NCBI RefSeq assembly: GCF_001597745.1
Contig: NZ_LUHJ01000026.1
Coordinates: 394,809 to 458,808 of the forward strand
Length of the DNA: 64,000 bases
From: Anabaena sp. 4-3
GTDB lineage: Bacteria > Cyanobacteriota > Cyanobacteriia > Cyanobacteriales > Nostocaceae
Reading direction: 5' to 3'
Shown here: piece by piece, positions 47,036 through 57,500 of the stretch
Position numbering within the stretch: position 1 is the first letter of the stretch
How the letters are laid out: every line of letters starts with the position of its first letter
Notes under the pieces: model-generated
Databases searched by the model: none
What the model saw: the letters and a program-made list of their open reading frames with translations, nothing else
What the model was told of the DNA's origin: nothing
Made by a program: the position numbers and the translations under genes

Positions 47036-47881
47036 ATGCACTCCCAATTGAGAAAAACTAACTTGCTGACTGCATCTTGCCTATTACCTTTATATAACAA
47101 AAGAATCCTAGTGACAGCCCCTAGAAATTACGCATCTCGGTTATCTGCACAAATCATTTCTCAAGGTGGACTGCCTATACTCATGCCCACTATCGAAACT
47201 TGCAATTTATCTAATTATACATATTTAGATGCGGCTCTCAAAACTATCAGTCAATTTGACTGGATTACTTTTACCAGTAGAAATGGCATCATCGCTTTTT
47301 TTGAGCGAATGTATGAACTAAATATATGTTTATCTCAATTGCAAAATTGCCAACTATGTGCATTGGGTAAAGATGCAGATATATTATTATCTTTCTGTGA
47401 CAAAGTTGATTTGATCCCCAAGGAATCTAGTCCGAAGGGAATTGTCAACGAACTATGTCAAATACCTGGAATTGCTGGCAAAAAAGTTTTAGTCCCTGCG
47501 CCAGAAGTTATTGGTATACCTGAACCAAATGTAGTTCCTAACTTAATAGCGGATTTACAAAAATTAGGAATGCAAGTCACCCGGATTTCTACATATATAA
47601 CTCAATGTTTAGATAAAAATATTTACCCATTGGAATTAAGCTTAATTTCTCAAGGCTTGATTGATGTTATTGCCTTTAGTAGTACAGCCGAAATCACCAG
47701 TTTCTTAACAATGCTTAACTCAAAAAGCGAGTTAGAAAAATGTATCATAGCTTGTTTTGGCCCTTACACAGCAGCTAACGCCAAAAACATGGGGATAAAT
47801 GTAGATATTGTCTCTACAGACTTTAGTTCATTTGAGGGATTTGTGCAAGCGATCGCCCAATTTTATCACCATCCTGAATGA
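47036..47881 (+). CDS. hemD: Uroporphyrinogen-III synthase-like protein
   Basis: ATG at 47036 is used in place of an upstream TTG. The two-domain HemD fold is visible: ILVTAPRNYASRLSAQIISQGG at the start, then DWITFTSRNGIIAFFE, a middle hinge, VIAFSSTAEITSFL, and FGPYTAANAKNMGINVDIVS at the end. This enzyme closes hydroxymethylbilane into uroporphyrinogen III for haem and chlorophyll. The sequence is fairly divergent, so it may be a second, specialised copy. It is separated by a bidirectional terminator from the small heat shock gene. Confidence 0.82.
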   Translation: MHSQLRKTNLLTASCLLPLYNKRILVTAPRNYASRLSAQIISQGGLPILMPTIETCNLSNYTYLDAALKTISQFDWITFTSRNGIIAFFERMYELNICLSQLQNCQLCALGKDADILLSFCDKVDLIPKESSPKGIVNELCQIPGIAGKKVLVPAPEVIGIPEPNVVPNLIADLQKLGMQVTRISTYITQCLDKNIYPLELSLISQGLIDVIAFSSTAEITSFLTMLNSKSELEKCIIACFGPYTAANAKNMGINVDIVSTDFSSFEGFVQAIAQFYHHPE

Positions 47882-47894
47882 TTTAGAAAAAAAC

Positions 47895-47919
47895 ACCCGA
47901 CTTTTTTTATAAGTCGGGT
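47895..47919. terminator. bidirectional terminator between hemD and the small heat shock gene
   Basis: ACCCGACTT and AAGTCGGGT pair around a 7-base loop, flanked by A-run on the left and TCTTTT on the right. It lies 14 bases after one stop and 10 bases from the other. Confidence 0.82.
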
Positions 47920-47928
47920 ATCTTTTAA

Positions 47929-48378
47929 TTAACCAACAGAATCTAGATTAATTTTAACAACTTTATTTTTTTCTTCCTCAGCTTTCGGCAAAATTAAATT
48001 TAAGATACCATCTTTATATTCTGCCTTGACATTGGTATTTTGAATGCGAACAGGTAAAGGAATCACACGTTGGAATTTACCATAGTGGAATTCACTCTTG
48101 ATAGTACCTTTATCTTCCGTCTTAGTTTCAGATTTACGTTCACCCCTCACGTAAACAGCCTTATCAGTGACTTGTAAATCTATATCTTTAGCTTCCATCC
48201 CAGGGATTTCTAACTTTAGATGCACAGCATCATCTGTTTCATGTAATTCAGCCGCCGGAACTTTCACTAAAGTTCTATCAAAGATTGTGGTAGGTAACAT
48301 ATCTTCTTCAAAAATCCGATTTAGTTGGCGTTGTATTGTGTTCAACTCTTGCCAAGGATTCCAACGTACCAGTGTCAT
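47929..48378 (-). CDS. hspA: Small heat shock protein (Hsp20/alpha-crystallin family)
   Basis: ATG at 48378 (MTLVRWNPWQEL) is preceded by a strong GGAGGT site 6 bases upstream; the longer frame from 48414 is rejected. The alpha-crystallin domain runs from about residue 42 to 135, with ELHETDDAVHLKLEIPG and the conserved YKDGILNLILPK near the end. These proteins hold unfolding proteins and protect thylakoids under heat. At 149 residues it is the usual cyanobacterial HspA size. Heat control cannot be judged from the sequence beyond an inverted repeat upstream. Confidence 0.93.
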   Translation of the reverse strand: MTLVRWNPWQELNTIQRQLNRIFEEDMLPTTIFDRTLVKVPAAELHETDDAVHLKLEIPGMEAKDIDLQVTDKAVYVRGERKSETKTEDKGTIKSEFHYGKFQRVIPLPVRIQNTNVKAEYKDGILNLILPKAEEEKNKVVKINLDSVG

Positions 48379-48518
48379 ATCACTACCTCCTATATGGTTT
48401 GTTTTGAGAATCAATTAATGCTTTAAACTTTTGATTTGTTTTTATCTTATTCATAAATGTAGGTGGTGCAAATTCGGTTTTTATCACCTGATAAATGATG
48501 ATTTCCGAACGTGTAAAA

Positions 48519-48537
48519 ACCGTATTTAAGGTACGGT
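48519..48537. promoter_or_regulatory. inverted repeat upstream of the small heat shock gene
   Basis: ACCGTA, 7 bases, TACGGT, about 140 bases before the hspA start on the minus strand, with a further ACCGTT just beyond. It looks like a possible operator. It is not a CIRCE element (TTAGCACTC/GAGTGCTAA is absent). Confidence 0.35.
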
Positions 48538-48594
48538 AAACCGTTCTGATGGTGACAAATCAATTCAAAATTAAAGAATCTTTGGGAAATGGGA

Positions 48595-48708
48595 AGATGA
48601 GGGAGATGAGGGGGATGAGGGAGATGAGGGAGATGAGGAGGATGAGGGAGATGAGGAGGATGAGGAAGAATAAATGACTAATGACTAATGACTAATGACT
48701 AATGACTA
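48595..48708. repeat. nonamer minisatellite (GATGAGGGA) and heptamer array (TAATGAC)
   Basis: About eight units of a purine-rich 9-base motif (48595-48670) abut five copies of a 7-base unit (48672-48708). They fill most of the gap before the SMR transporter. Confidence 0.85.
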
Positions 48709-48821
48709 AATCCATTAGTTGTTATCTACATAGCAGAATTACTCAAGTAATTACTCATAGGATTGAGATAGAGCAGAGGCAATGAATAACTCTGGATGAT
48801 TGTTAAAATTTACCGAAAAAT

Positions 48822-49142
48822 ATGTTAATCAATTGGGTTTACCTGCTGGGAGCAATTATTTTTGAAGTTCTAGGCACAACCTGTATGAAATTATCAGCAG
48901 GATTTAATAATCTTATTCCTTCCATTTTGATATTTGTATTTTATGGGGTTGGTTTTACCTTCTCTACCCTCGCCTTAGAAAAACTTGATGTTGGTGTTGC
49001 ATATTCTATTTGGTCAGGTTTAGGAACTGCTTTAATTGCTAGTATAGGGATTATTTGGTTTCGTGAGTCTATGAACTTGGTCAAATTTATTTCGATTGTG
49101 TTAATTATCACGGGTGTAATTGGCATAAATTCAAGTAAATAA
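48822..49142 (+). CDS. SMR-family small multidrug/cation transporter
   Basis: 106 residues forming four membrane helices, the exact SMR size. The essential membrane glutamate is Glu15 in IIFEVLGTTCMKLS, and YSIWSGLGTALIASIG in helix 3 is also signature-like. SMR proteins export cationic drugs or guanidinium-type compounds using proton exchange, normally as dimers. No riboswitch or regulator is visible beside it. It is monocistronic. Confidence 0.92.
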   Translation: MLINWVYLLGAIIFEVLGTTCMKLSAGFNNLIPSILIFVFYGVGFTFSTLALEKLDVGVAYSIWSGLGTALIASIGIIWFRESMNLVKFISIVLIITGVIGINSSK

Positions 49143-49645
49143 AGCTACGACTGCTGTTGTCTAATCCTAGTAATAACCATTTGGAAAAGCATCTGAGAAA
49201 AAAACCTCATTCATTATGTACATGAACGAGGTATATAGCAGAGGAAATCAACAAATGTGATCAGTCTAACATTGCGTTTGAAGACAGGAGAGTGTATCGC
49301 GATCGCTACTATCAACTATAATGGCAGCAGACTAAACTAATTTAGCCTGCTTTTTTGTGAGCAGAAGGAGCTTAGACCTTATGCAATCAGGAGTGCAATC
49401 ACTTTACTGGCAATACTCTAGCAGAGTGAATTTTGTCTGTGTAGCCAGTTTGGCGTTTTTTTTTGATGCGCTGACAAAGTGCTATAGTTGAAAATCAACT
49501 ACCCATAGAGATGTTCACAAGTATCTCGCAGTTAAACCCGAACAATTATCTTACAGAAATCCCGCCAATATTTATACTCAGATTTGTCAAAATTAATCAG
49601 CCTATAAAATATAACAGTGTCTTAACTTGTTGTTAAATTTCTAGA
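49143..49645. other. 500-bp gap before the nSTAND-WD40 gene
   Basis: No open frame and no trace of an effector domain. A hairpin (CCTCATTCAT, 7-base loop, ATGAACGAGG; 49205-49231) with one mismatch may terminate the SMR transcript. A TATAGT box lies near 49482. The rest is featureless. Confidence 0.5.
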
Positions 49646-52600
49646 ATGAAGTTGGTAAAATCTATTGATTTAAATATTTGTCCTTATCGCGGTTTACAAG
49701 CTTTTAGGGAAGAAGATTCTCAGTATTTCTATGGTAGAGAAACCTTCACCCAGCAGATAATCGCTGAATTAGGGAAAAAGTCATTTATCGCTGTGGTGGG
49801 GGCTTCTTGCAGTGGCAAATCTTCCTTAGTGCAGGCTGGTGTCATGGCGCAACTGCGGCAGGGGAAACAATTACTCGGCACTCAAGACTGGTGGATAAAC
49901 GGCTTTCGCCCTGGTGCAAATCCTCTAGCGGCTTTATGTCGTTGCTTGGTTGATAGCGCAGCTGAGGAAGAAAAACCCTATCAGCAAATGCAATTGCCGC
50001 ATATATTTCACCAAGGTGGGGAAGAATGGGCTGATTGGGTGAAGCAGCGTCCTGAACCAATGGTAGTTTTAGTAATAGATCAGTTTGAAGAATTATTTAC
50101 CCAGGCAGCGAGTGAAGATAGACAAAGATTTCTGGAAATTGTCTTGACAACACTGGCACAGATACCCGAAAAGTTAAAACTCATCATCACTTTACGGGCT
50201 GATTTTATTGCACCTTGTTTAGAAGTACCAACCTTAGCCCAGCTTTTACAGCAGTCGAGTATCTTTTTACCGCCTGGTTTAAGTCAAGAAGAATATCGTC
50301 GCATTATTCTGCAACCTGCCAAACAAGTCGGGTTAACAGTCGAGTCAGACTTGCTAGAGGCATTATTGCAGGAGTTAGACTACTCACCTGGGTATTTACC
50401 ATTGTTGGAATTTGTTCTACAACAATTATGGGAGTACCGTGAGCATGGAGTCATCACTTTACAAGCATATCAGCAATATTTGGGCGGAATCAAAGGCGCG
50501 TTAGAAAAGACAGCCCAAGCAGTCTATGATAGTTTAGAACCAGAAGCGCAAGAATGCGCCCGGTGGATTTTTTTAACCCTGACACAGTTGGGTGAAGGTA
50601 CAGAAGATACTAAACGACGGGTATTGAAATCAGAGTTAGTTGTGAAAAAATACCCGGCGGCTTTGGTGGAAAGAACATTGCAGATATTAATTGCCGCTAA
50701 GTTGGTAGTAGTCAATGTAGAAGATGAAACGATAGGGGAACTAGAAAAACCAGGAAGACAAGCTAGCAATTCTCCCCCCACTTCCTCATCTCCTATTCCC
50801 TGCGTCACTGTAGAAGTAGCCCATGAAATTTTAATTCGCCATTGGTCAACACTACGCTGCTGGTTAGAGGAAAATCGTAGTAAACTGCGATCGCAGCGTC
50901 AAATTGAACAAGCTGCTAATTTATGGCAGCAACATCACCGCCAAGCTGAATTTCTCCTCCAAGGTGTACGCCTAGCAGAAGCCGAAGAAATTTATCTCAA
51001 TTATACTGATGAGTTGTCTTTGGATGCACAGAACTACATTGCGGCAAGTTTACAAGAAAGACGACGGCAACAACTCAAAGAACAAAACCGCCTCAGACGA
51101 GCGCAAAGGGCTATAGCTATTATCAGCACCCTAGGATTGACAGCTTTTGGTTTAGCAGTGTTTGCTTACCAGAAAACCCAAACAGCCCAGTTACAAGAAA
51201 TTCAAGCTGTCAATTCCCTTTCCAGAAATTACCTTCTTTCCCATCAGCAGTTAGAAGCATTGTTAGCTGGTGTGCAAGCTGGCAGAGAAGTGCAAAGAAT
51301 CAACTTCGGACTACCCGTCGATGTCCGTAATCAAACGGCAACTATCCTCCAACAAGCTGTTTACAGTACCCAGGAACGTAACCGCTTTCTACATAATTCT
51401 TGGGTAACTAGCGTCAGTTTTTCGCCGGATGGTGAGATATTAGCGGCTGGCAGTGCTGACAATACAATTAAAATTTGGCACAGAAATGGCAATCTAATGT
51501 CCATGTTAACAAATCACACCGATGGAGTCAATAGTGTGATGTTTTCCCCAGATGGGAAAATGTTAGCCTCTGGTAGTGCTGACAATACCATTAAACTCTG
51601 GAATCGTAGCGGTCAATTACTTACCACTCTCAAGGGTCATACTCGTGCAGTTAATAGTGTCAGCTTCTCCCCAGATAGTCGAATTATCGTCTCTGGCAGT
51701 GCTGACAATACGATCAAACTTTGGACTCGTGACGGACAGCTAATTCTCACACTCAACGGCCATCAGGGGGGTGTGAATTCTGTCAGCTTCTCCCCAGAAG
51801 GTGATACTATCGCCTCTGCTAGCGATGATGGTACGATTAAATTATGGAGTTTAGACGGTCGTCTGCTCACAACTATCCCCGCCCATACTCAGGAGGTGTG
51901 GAGTGTCACTTTTAGCCAGGATGGTAAAACCATAGCTTCTGCTAGTGCCGATCATACAGTGAAACTCTGGACTCGTGACGGTACTTTACTCAGAACTTTG
52001 GAAGGACATAATGAAGATGTCTGGCGAGTGATTTTTTCCCCCGATGCACAGATGATTGCTACTGCCAGTGCGGATAAAACTATTAAAATCTGGTCAATGG
52101 ATGGTAATTTACTGGAAACATTCCTAGGGCATAAGCATGAAGTCAACAGTCTCAGTTTTAGCCCGGATGGTAAGATTCTCGCTGCCGCTAGTCATGATAA
52201 TACCGTGAGACTGTGGAATGTGGAAAGAACAGTACCCAAAACTTTTGATGGGGATAAAAGTAGCGTTAATCGGGTGAGCTTTATCAATGATGGTAATAGC
52301 ATCGCCTCTTTAAGTGCTGATTATACCATCAAGCTTTGGACTTTAGACGGAAAATTAACTAAAACTTTGACTGCTCCTATTCCTGATGTTGCCAGTATCA
52401 GCTTGAGTGCTGATGGTAATAGAGTAGCATTAGCAGGTGCAGATCAAAGGATTCAAATTCGCGATCGCAATGGTACATTACTGCACACCATGCAAAATCA
52501 TAGCCATTGGGTAACAAGCATGAGTTTCAGCCCAGATAATCAACTCATCGCCGTTGGTAGCGCAGACAAAACCATCAAACTTTGGACTGTACAAGGTAGT

Positions 52601-53215
52601 TTCCTGCATACTCTTTCAGGACATAATGGTTGGGTGACAGATATCAAATTTACCCCAGACGGTAAGAGAATTATTTCTGCTAGTGCTGATAAAACTATTA
52701 AAATTTGGAACTTAAACGGTAAGCTATTAAATACCTTACAAGGTCACAGTGCCAGTGTTTGGAGTGTGAATATTTCTCCTGATGGACAAACCATTGCCTC
52801 AGCTAGTCAGGATGAAACCATAAAACTTTGGAATTTAGACGGTGAATTACTCAACACCCTAGAAGGGCATAATGATTTAGTATTTAACGTCAGTTTCTCA
52901 CCGGATGGTAAAACTTTGGCCTCGGCTAGTGATGACGGCAGAATTAAACTGTGGAATGTTGCCAATGGAACTTTATTAAAAACATTACCAGGTCATCAAG
53001 GCGGTGTCAAGAGTGTTAGCTTTAGTCCCAACGGTAAGCTATTGGTGTCTGGGGGGCAGGATAGTACAGTCAAACTGTGGAACTTAGAAGGAATAGAACT
53101 ACAAACCCCTAACTTAGATCAACTACTCAATCAAGCGTGCGATCGCCTAGCCGATTATCTCACAACTAACCCCAATATCACCACAGAAGATTATCAATTA
53201 TGTTTTGGGGATTAG
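49646..53215 (+). CDS. nSTAND ATPase with 14 WD40 repeats, no effector domain
   Basis: The 1189-residue protein starts directly at the nSTAND module (CPYRGLQAFREEDSQYFYGR at 12-31). Walker A is GASCSGKSS at 52-60, with Cys where the paralogue has Gly, and Walker B is VLVIDQFEELF with Asp145. A winged-helix-like part ([14 protein letters not shown]) precedes a coiled coil, a hydrophobic helix near 490-510 and 14 WD40 repeats (about residues 578-1150), enough for two seven-bladed propellers. The tail after the propellers (CDRLADYLTTNPNI) is shared with the paralogue at 54531. Expected role: ligand sensing by the propellers driving ATP-dependent assembly, as in STAND signalling or defence proteins. 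It lacks any visible enzymatic effector. Confidence 0.88.
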   Translation: MKLVKSIDLNICPYRGLQAFREEDSQYFYGRETFTQQIIAELGKKSFIAVVGASCSGKSSLVQAGVMAQLRQGKQLLGTQDWWINGFRPGANPLAALCRCLVDSAAEEEKPYQQMQLPHIFHQGGEEWADWVKQRPEPMVVLVIDQFEELFTQAASEDRQRFLEIVLTTLAQIPEKLKLIITLRADFIAPCLEVPTLAQLLQQSSIFLPPGLSQEEYRRIILQPAKQVGLTVESDLLEALLQELDYSPGYLPLLEFVLQQLWEYREHGVITLQAYQQYLGGIKGALEKTAQAVYDSLEPEAQECARWIFLTLTQLGEGTEDTKRRVLKSELVVKKYPAALVERTLQILIAAKLVVVNVEDETIGELEKPGRQASNSPPTSSSPIPCVTVEVAHEILIRHWSTLRCWLEENRSKLRSQRQIEQAANLWQQHHRQAEFLLQGVRLAEAEEIYLNYTDELSLDAQNYIAASLQERRRQQLKEQNRLRRAQRAIAIISTLGLTAFGLAVFAYQKTQTAQLQEIQAVNSLSRNYLLSHQQLEALLAGVQAGREVQRINFGLPVDVRNQTATILQQAVYSTQERNRFLHNSWVTSVSFSPDGEILAAGSADNTIKIWHRNGNLMSMLTNHTDGVNSVMFSPDGKMLASGSADNTIKLWNRSGQLLTTLKGHTRAVNSVSFSPDSRIIVSGSADNTIKLWTRDGQLILTLNGHQGGVNSVSFSPEGDTIASASDDGTIKLWSLDGRLLTTIPAHTQEVWSVTFSQDGKTIASASADHTVKLWTRDGTLLRTLEGHNEDVWRVIFSPDAQMIATASADKTIKIWSMDGNLLETFLGHKHEVNSLSFSPDGKILAAASHDNTVRLWNVERTVPKTFDGDKSSVNRVSFINDGNSIASLSADYTIKLWTLDGKLTKTLTAPIPDVASISLSADGNRVALAGADQRIQIRDRNGTLLHTMQNHSHWVTSMSFSPDNQLIAVGSADKTIKLWTVQGSFLHTLSGHNGWVTDIKFTPDGKRIISASADKTIKIWNLNGKLLNTLQGHSASVWSVNISPDGQTIASASQDETIKLWNLDGELLNTLEGHNDLVFNVSFSPDGKTLASASDDGRIKLWNVANGTLLKTLPGHQGGVKSVSFSPNGKLLVSGGQDSTVKLWNLEGIELQTPNLDQLLNQACDRLADYLTTNPNITTEDYQLCFGD

Positions 53216-53226
53216 TTATTAGTCAC

Positions 53227-53272
53227 GTCGCTCCGCTCCGAATTCAAAATTCAAAATTCAAAATTCAAAATT
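53227..53272. repeat. TTCAAAATTCAAAATTC array
   Basis: Five copies of AATTCAAA after a GTCGCTCCGC motif, just past the stop codon of the WD40 gene. A heptamer unit overlaps that stop. Confidence 0.75.
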
Positions 53273-53418
53273 CTGGCAGTCATTGGTCATTAGTTGTTAG
53301 TCAATGACTGTACAAACTGCTGTCTTTACAATATCATTACACAATGTTCCATATTATTACGGTTTTAAGCACATACATTTATGTAGAAATCTAGATAAAG
53401 TGAGTTTTTTGTGCATTT

Positions 53419-53721
53419 ATGAAAATCAGCCAAATCCTAAAACTAGCTGTAATTCCTGTTGTGACTGCATTTAGCATTCTGGGGATATCAAATATAGCCT
53501 TAGCTGACTACTTAACCAGCCAGGGAATAGGAGGAGATTACCGTTACGAATTATGGTCTACTGATGATAACAAGAATTACTATTTAAAAATTTGGTTACG
53601 TAATGCCAACCCCAAAAGTAGCCCATACAGAGTAACTAGATACTTCAACTCTACTAGGGACGCTCTCATTTATTTTGATTGCTACTACGCTGAAAGAAGT
53701 TTACCACAATGTCCTAAATAA
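53419..53721 (+). CDS. Small secreted protein of unknown function
   Basis: 100 residues with a clear signal peptide; the hydrophobic core is at 8-26 and cleavage is likely after ALA at about 29. The mature 71 residues are Tyr/Asn-rich with two cysteines near the C-terminus (FDC...PQCP) that could form a disulfide. I do not recognise a family. It lies between the two nSTAND-WD40 genes on the same strand. Confidence 0.65.
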   Translation: MKISQILKLAVIPVVTAFSILGISNIALADYLTSQGIGGDYRYELWSTDDNKNYYLKIWLRNANPKSSPYRVTRYFNSTRDALIYFDCYYAERSLPQCPK

Positions 53722-53900
53722 TCATCCTGCAAAAATAACCAATCTTTAGGGCGTATTTCTACAAAGAATTTATTGGTATTGTCAGGTTTCATCTAACTGA
53801 CACAACCTACCGACAACCAAATTGGGATAATTTATTTTTAGTGTTCCCTCATCCCTTCCTTTGCACATTCTCAGCTAAGAACTTCATCACCATCCACATA

Positions 53901-54242
53901 ATGAGATTTTTATTCAAATTGATAGGTTTAGCATTACTGCTAGCCGGAGTTTACTTCCTTGGTCAAAATATTTACTTTACTACCAACGTATATCCTTATT
54001 GGTGGCGTGGAATAGCTGCTGATGCTTCCATACTCTGTCTCACCTCTGGAATTTTAATGTTATTTGTGCTACCCCGTCAAGATAAATCTGTAGGTTGGGT
54101 AGCATTGGGAATAGGAATTTTGCTAATTTTTCTCAGTAGCCGTGCTATTCTTAGTCCTACAAGTCTTTGGCAATTTTGCCTGTCAATGGCTTGTTTTATC
54201 GGCGGATATCAATTATTGACCACAGGTCGCCTCAACATTTAA
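53901..54242 (+). CDS. Small multi-pass membrane protein of unknown function
   Basis: ATG at 53901 (MRFLFKLIGLALLLAG) is preferred to a GTG at 53841 whose extra 20 residues look non-coding. The 113 residues form about four hydrophobic helices with short polar links. No motif is recognised. Together with the secreted protein at 53419 it separates the two large paralogues; a shared function is only a possibility. Confidence 0.6.
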   Translation: MRFLFKLIGLALLLAGVYFLGQNIYFTTNVYPYWWRGIAADASILCLTSGILMLFVLPRQDKSVGWVALGIGILLIFLSSRAILSPTSLWQFCLSMACFIGGYQLLTTGRLNI

Positions 54243-54381
54243 ACTTAGGGATACATATTCATCTGCGTACCCTGCGGGTTCGCGGTAGCGTCTCGTAAGA
54301 GAAGCAAGCTATATCTGCGTTTATCTGCGTTTAATTTTTTATCCCTGCATAAAAACTTGCCACGGTATCTAATAGAAAATA

Positions 54382-54480
54382 GGGACTGGGGACAAATCAA
54401 TTCAAAATTCGTCTTGAAAAGTTTCCTACGGCGGGAAACCCGCCTACAGAACTTTTCGCAAAATTCAAAATTAAAGAATT
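54382..54480. repeat. dispersed repeat with GGCGGG/CCCGCC hairpin
   Basis: The order is GGGACTGGGGACAAATCAAT, CAAAATTC, then a hairpin whose inner stem is GGCGGG/CCCGCC (54430-54444) and outer stem GAAAAGTT/AACTTTTC, then AAAATTCAAAATTAAAGAA. Parts of the same element occur at 48553, 57244 and 63943-64000 (there cut by the window end). Confidence 0.75.
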
Positions 54481-54530
54481 ATTGAGAAAATTCTCCCCTG
54501 CTTCCTTCCATTCTCTATTCTCTCACGAAA

Positions 54531-57500
54531 ATGCCCCGTGCTGTTGCTACCAGTAACTCAAAACAAACTAAAACCACTGTCACCCCGAAACTGTGGTTAC
54601 TATTGGTGGGAGTTAACCAATACCAAGATGCACAACTGCCATGTCTGCGTTATTCCGCCGTAGACTGTCAAGCATTAGCAGCAGCTTTAAAAGATGCCAC
54701 TAAAGAGCAATTTTCCCAAAAAGACATCAACATTTATCATGATTTAGCAACAGAATTACCACTGTTAGCTAATATTAAACATAGCTTACAACATATCACC
54801 CAATCAGCCCAACCTACCGATACAATTTTATTTTATTTTTCCGGTCATGGAATGCTGCAACCAAACACGCAGCAAGCATTTTTATGTTTGGCGGATACAC
54901 AAAAAGACGACTTAGAAAATACAGGTTTAGCTGTTAAGGAATTATTAGAATATTTAAGTAATAGCGGTGTCCAAAATCAGATAGTTTGGTTAGATGCCTG
55001 TCATAGTGGAGGTATGACATTACGGGGGCTAAATCCCACACAGCAATTAGTTTCAATCTTACAGCAACGCGCAGCGAAAAGTCAAGGTTTTTATGCTTTG
55101 CTTTCTTGTGACACTAATCAACAATCATGGGAGTTTCCCGAACTAGGACATGGGGTATTTACATATTATTTGATGCGGGGCTTGCGTGGGGATGCGGCGG
55201 ATGCTCAAGGTGTGATTTCTGCTGATGGTTTATATCGCTATGTTTATCATAAAACCCTACAATATATAGATAAGACTAACCAACAATTAAGGTTAATTAA
55301 CCAACAGAAACGGGGGAAAGGAGACAACGAGCTTTATAGTGAATATCCGCTACAAACACCAAAGCGGATAGTGGAGGGGATTGGGGAATTAATTATTGGT
55401 AAATTACCTGCGATCGCTCAATCATTACCACCCAGGCAAGCCCTAGTCATAGAAGGCATTATCGGCGCACAAACAGCATTAGATTTCAGTAAAATATTAG
55501 CTAGTGCTGGAGCATTTGACTTAGAATATTTACCCCGTGGAACTAACACCACCGCCCAAGATATCCGTGACAACATTAAAGAATGTCTCCGTTCCACCAA
55601 CCAACCACAGCGACAACAAACTGACGAACCTATCACCGTTTTATTATATTTACGAGGACGACTAGAAGAAACCCCCACCGGAGAAGCAGCCTTAGTCTTA
55701 TTAGATAATATTTGGTTAAGTCGTTCTTGGCTCCGACAACAGTTACGCCGTTCTCCGGTGACACAACAAATTATTATTTTAGATTGTCCAGTCGCCAGTG
55801 ATAACGTAGCATTGCAAGACTGGATAGAAGACTTACAATTAAATTCAGAAACCGGACAATGTATCATTACTGCAATTAGTCCCAAATATAACCCAGAATT
55901 ATTTACTCAAGCACTCATTGAAACCTTAAAAAATGCTTCTGTTTCTACAGGTTTATCAGTAGCAGCTTGGATAACCCAATTACAAATTCATCTAGCCGCA
56001 CAGACACAAATCACCCCATCTTTAACCCTACAAATTTGGCTATCAGGTACACAAGGCGTAATTGAAATTATTCCCGCTACAACTGGTACAAACAACCAGA
56101 AAAAATTAGCCGCTTTAGATTTAAAAATTTGTCCTTATCGTGGGTTAAAAGCCTTTAGCGAAAAAGACGCGCAATATTTCTATGGTAGAGAATCTTTAAC
56201 GCAACAATTAATTGCTCTCATTGCACACAAATCATTTTTAGCCGTAGTCGGTGCGTCTGGTAGTGGTAAATCTTCAGTAGTACAAGCAGGATTAATCGCG
56301 CAACTACGCCAAGGAAAACAATTACCCGGTAGTGATACCTGGTTAATTAAAAGCATACGCCCAGGCGCACACCCGTTAGAAGCTTTAGCGCGACGGTTGG
56401 GAGAGTTGAGGGGAGGGGACAAGGTAGACAAGGGGGACAAGGTAGACAAGGTAGAAACTTTTCCCCCATCTCCCCCCAGTCCCCAGTCCCCAGTCCCCAG
56501 TCCCCTCGTCCTCGAAGGAATGCTTTACCAAGGAGTAGAAGGTTTTGTCTACTGGTTGCGTAGTCGTCCAGAACCGATGATAGTGTTAGTAGTAGACCAA
56601 TTTGAAGAATTATTTACCCTTGCACCGCTTGAGGATAGACAGAGATTTTTAGAATTGGTTTTGGGTGCGATCGCCTACGCATCTGATAAATTTAAGTTAG
56701 TGGTGACTGTACGTGCAGACTTTATCGCCCCTTGTTTGGAAGTCCCCACACTAGCGAATTTATTACAACAATCTAGTATATTAGTCCCACCACATTTAAG
56801 TGATGACGACTACCGTCGTGTTATCGTCAACCCAGCCGAACAAGTCGGGTTAAAAGTTGAACCCGGACTGGTAGAAATTTTACTACAAGAATTAAACCAC
56901 TCGGCGGGAGATTTACCCCTGTTGGAATTTGTCCTACAACAGTTATGGGAATATCGCCAAGCTGGGGAGTTAACCTTGACAGCGTATCAGCAGCAAATTG
57001 GTGGTATTAAAGGCGCATTAGAACGCAAAGCCCAGGAAGTTTACGAAAATTTAGATTCACAGGCGCAAGAATGCGCTAGATGGATTTTTCTCTCACTAAC
57101 GCAGTTAGGCGAAGGAACAGAAGACACGCGAAGACGGGTATTAAAATCTGAGTTAGTGGTGAAGAAATATCCCGATGAATTGGTCAACAGAACCCTTTCA
57201 ACGTTAACTGCGGCGAAGTTGATAGTCGTAAATTTAGAAGATGAGGGACTGGGGACAAATCAATTCAAAATTCAAAATACTCCTAGGTCGAAGCAAGCTA
57301 CAAAATTCAAAATTAACGAATGCTTGGGTGAAAATCTCCCCTCCTCCCTTACTCCCCTATCCCCCTCATCTCCCCTCACTCCCCCTGTAACCATCGAAGT
57401 CGCCCATGAAATTCTGATTCGTCATTGGTCAACTTTGCGCTGGTGGTTGGAGGAAAATCGGAGTAGACTGCGATCGCAACGTCAAATTGAACAAGCTGCA

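Noticed and set aside
48595..48708. CRISPR-like direct repeats
   Set aside because: Units are 7 to 9 bases with no unique spacers; this is a minisatellite.
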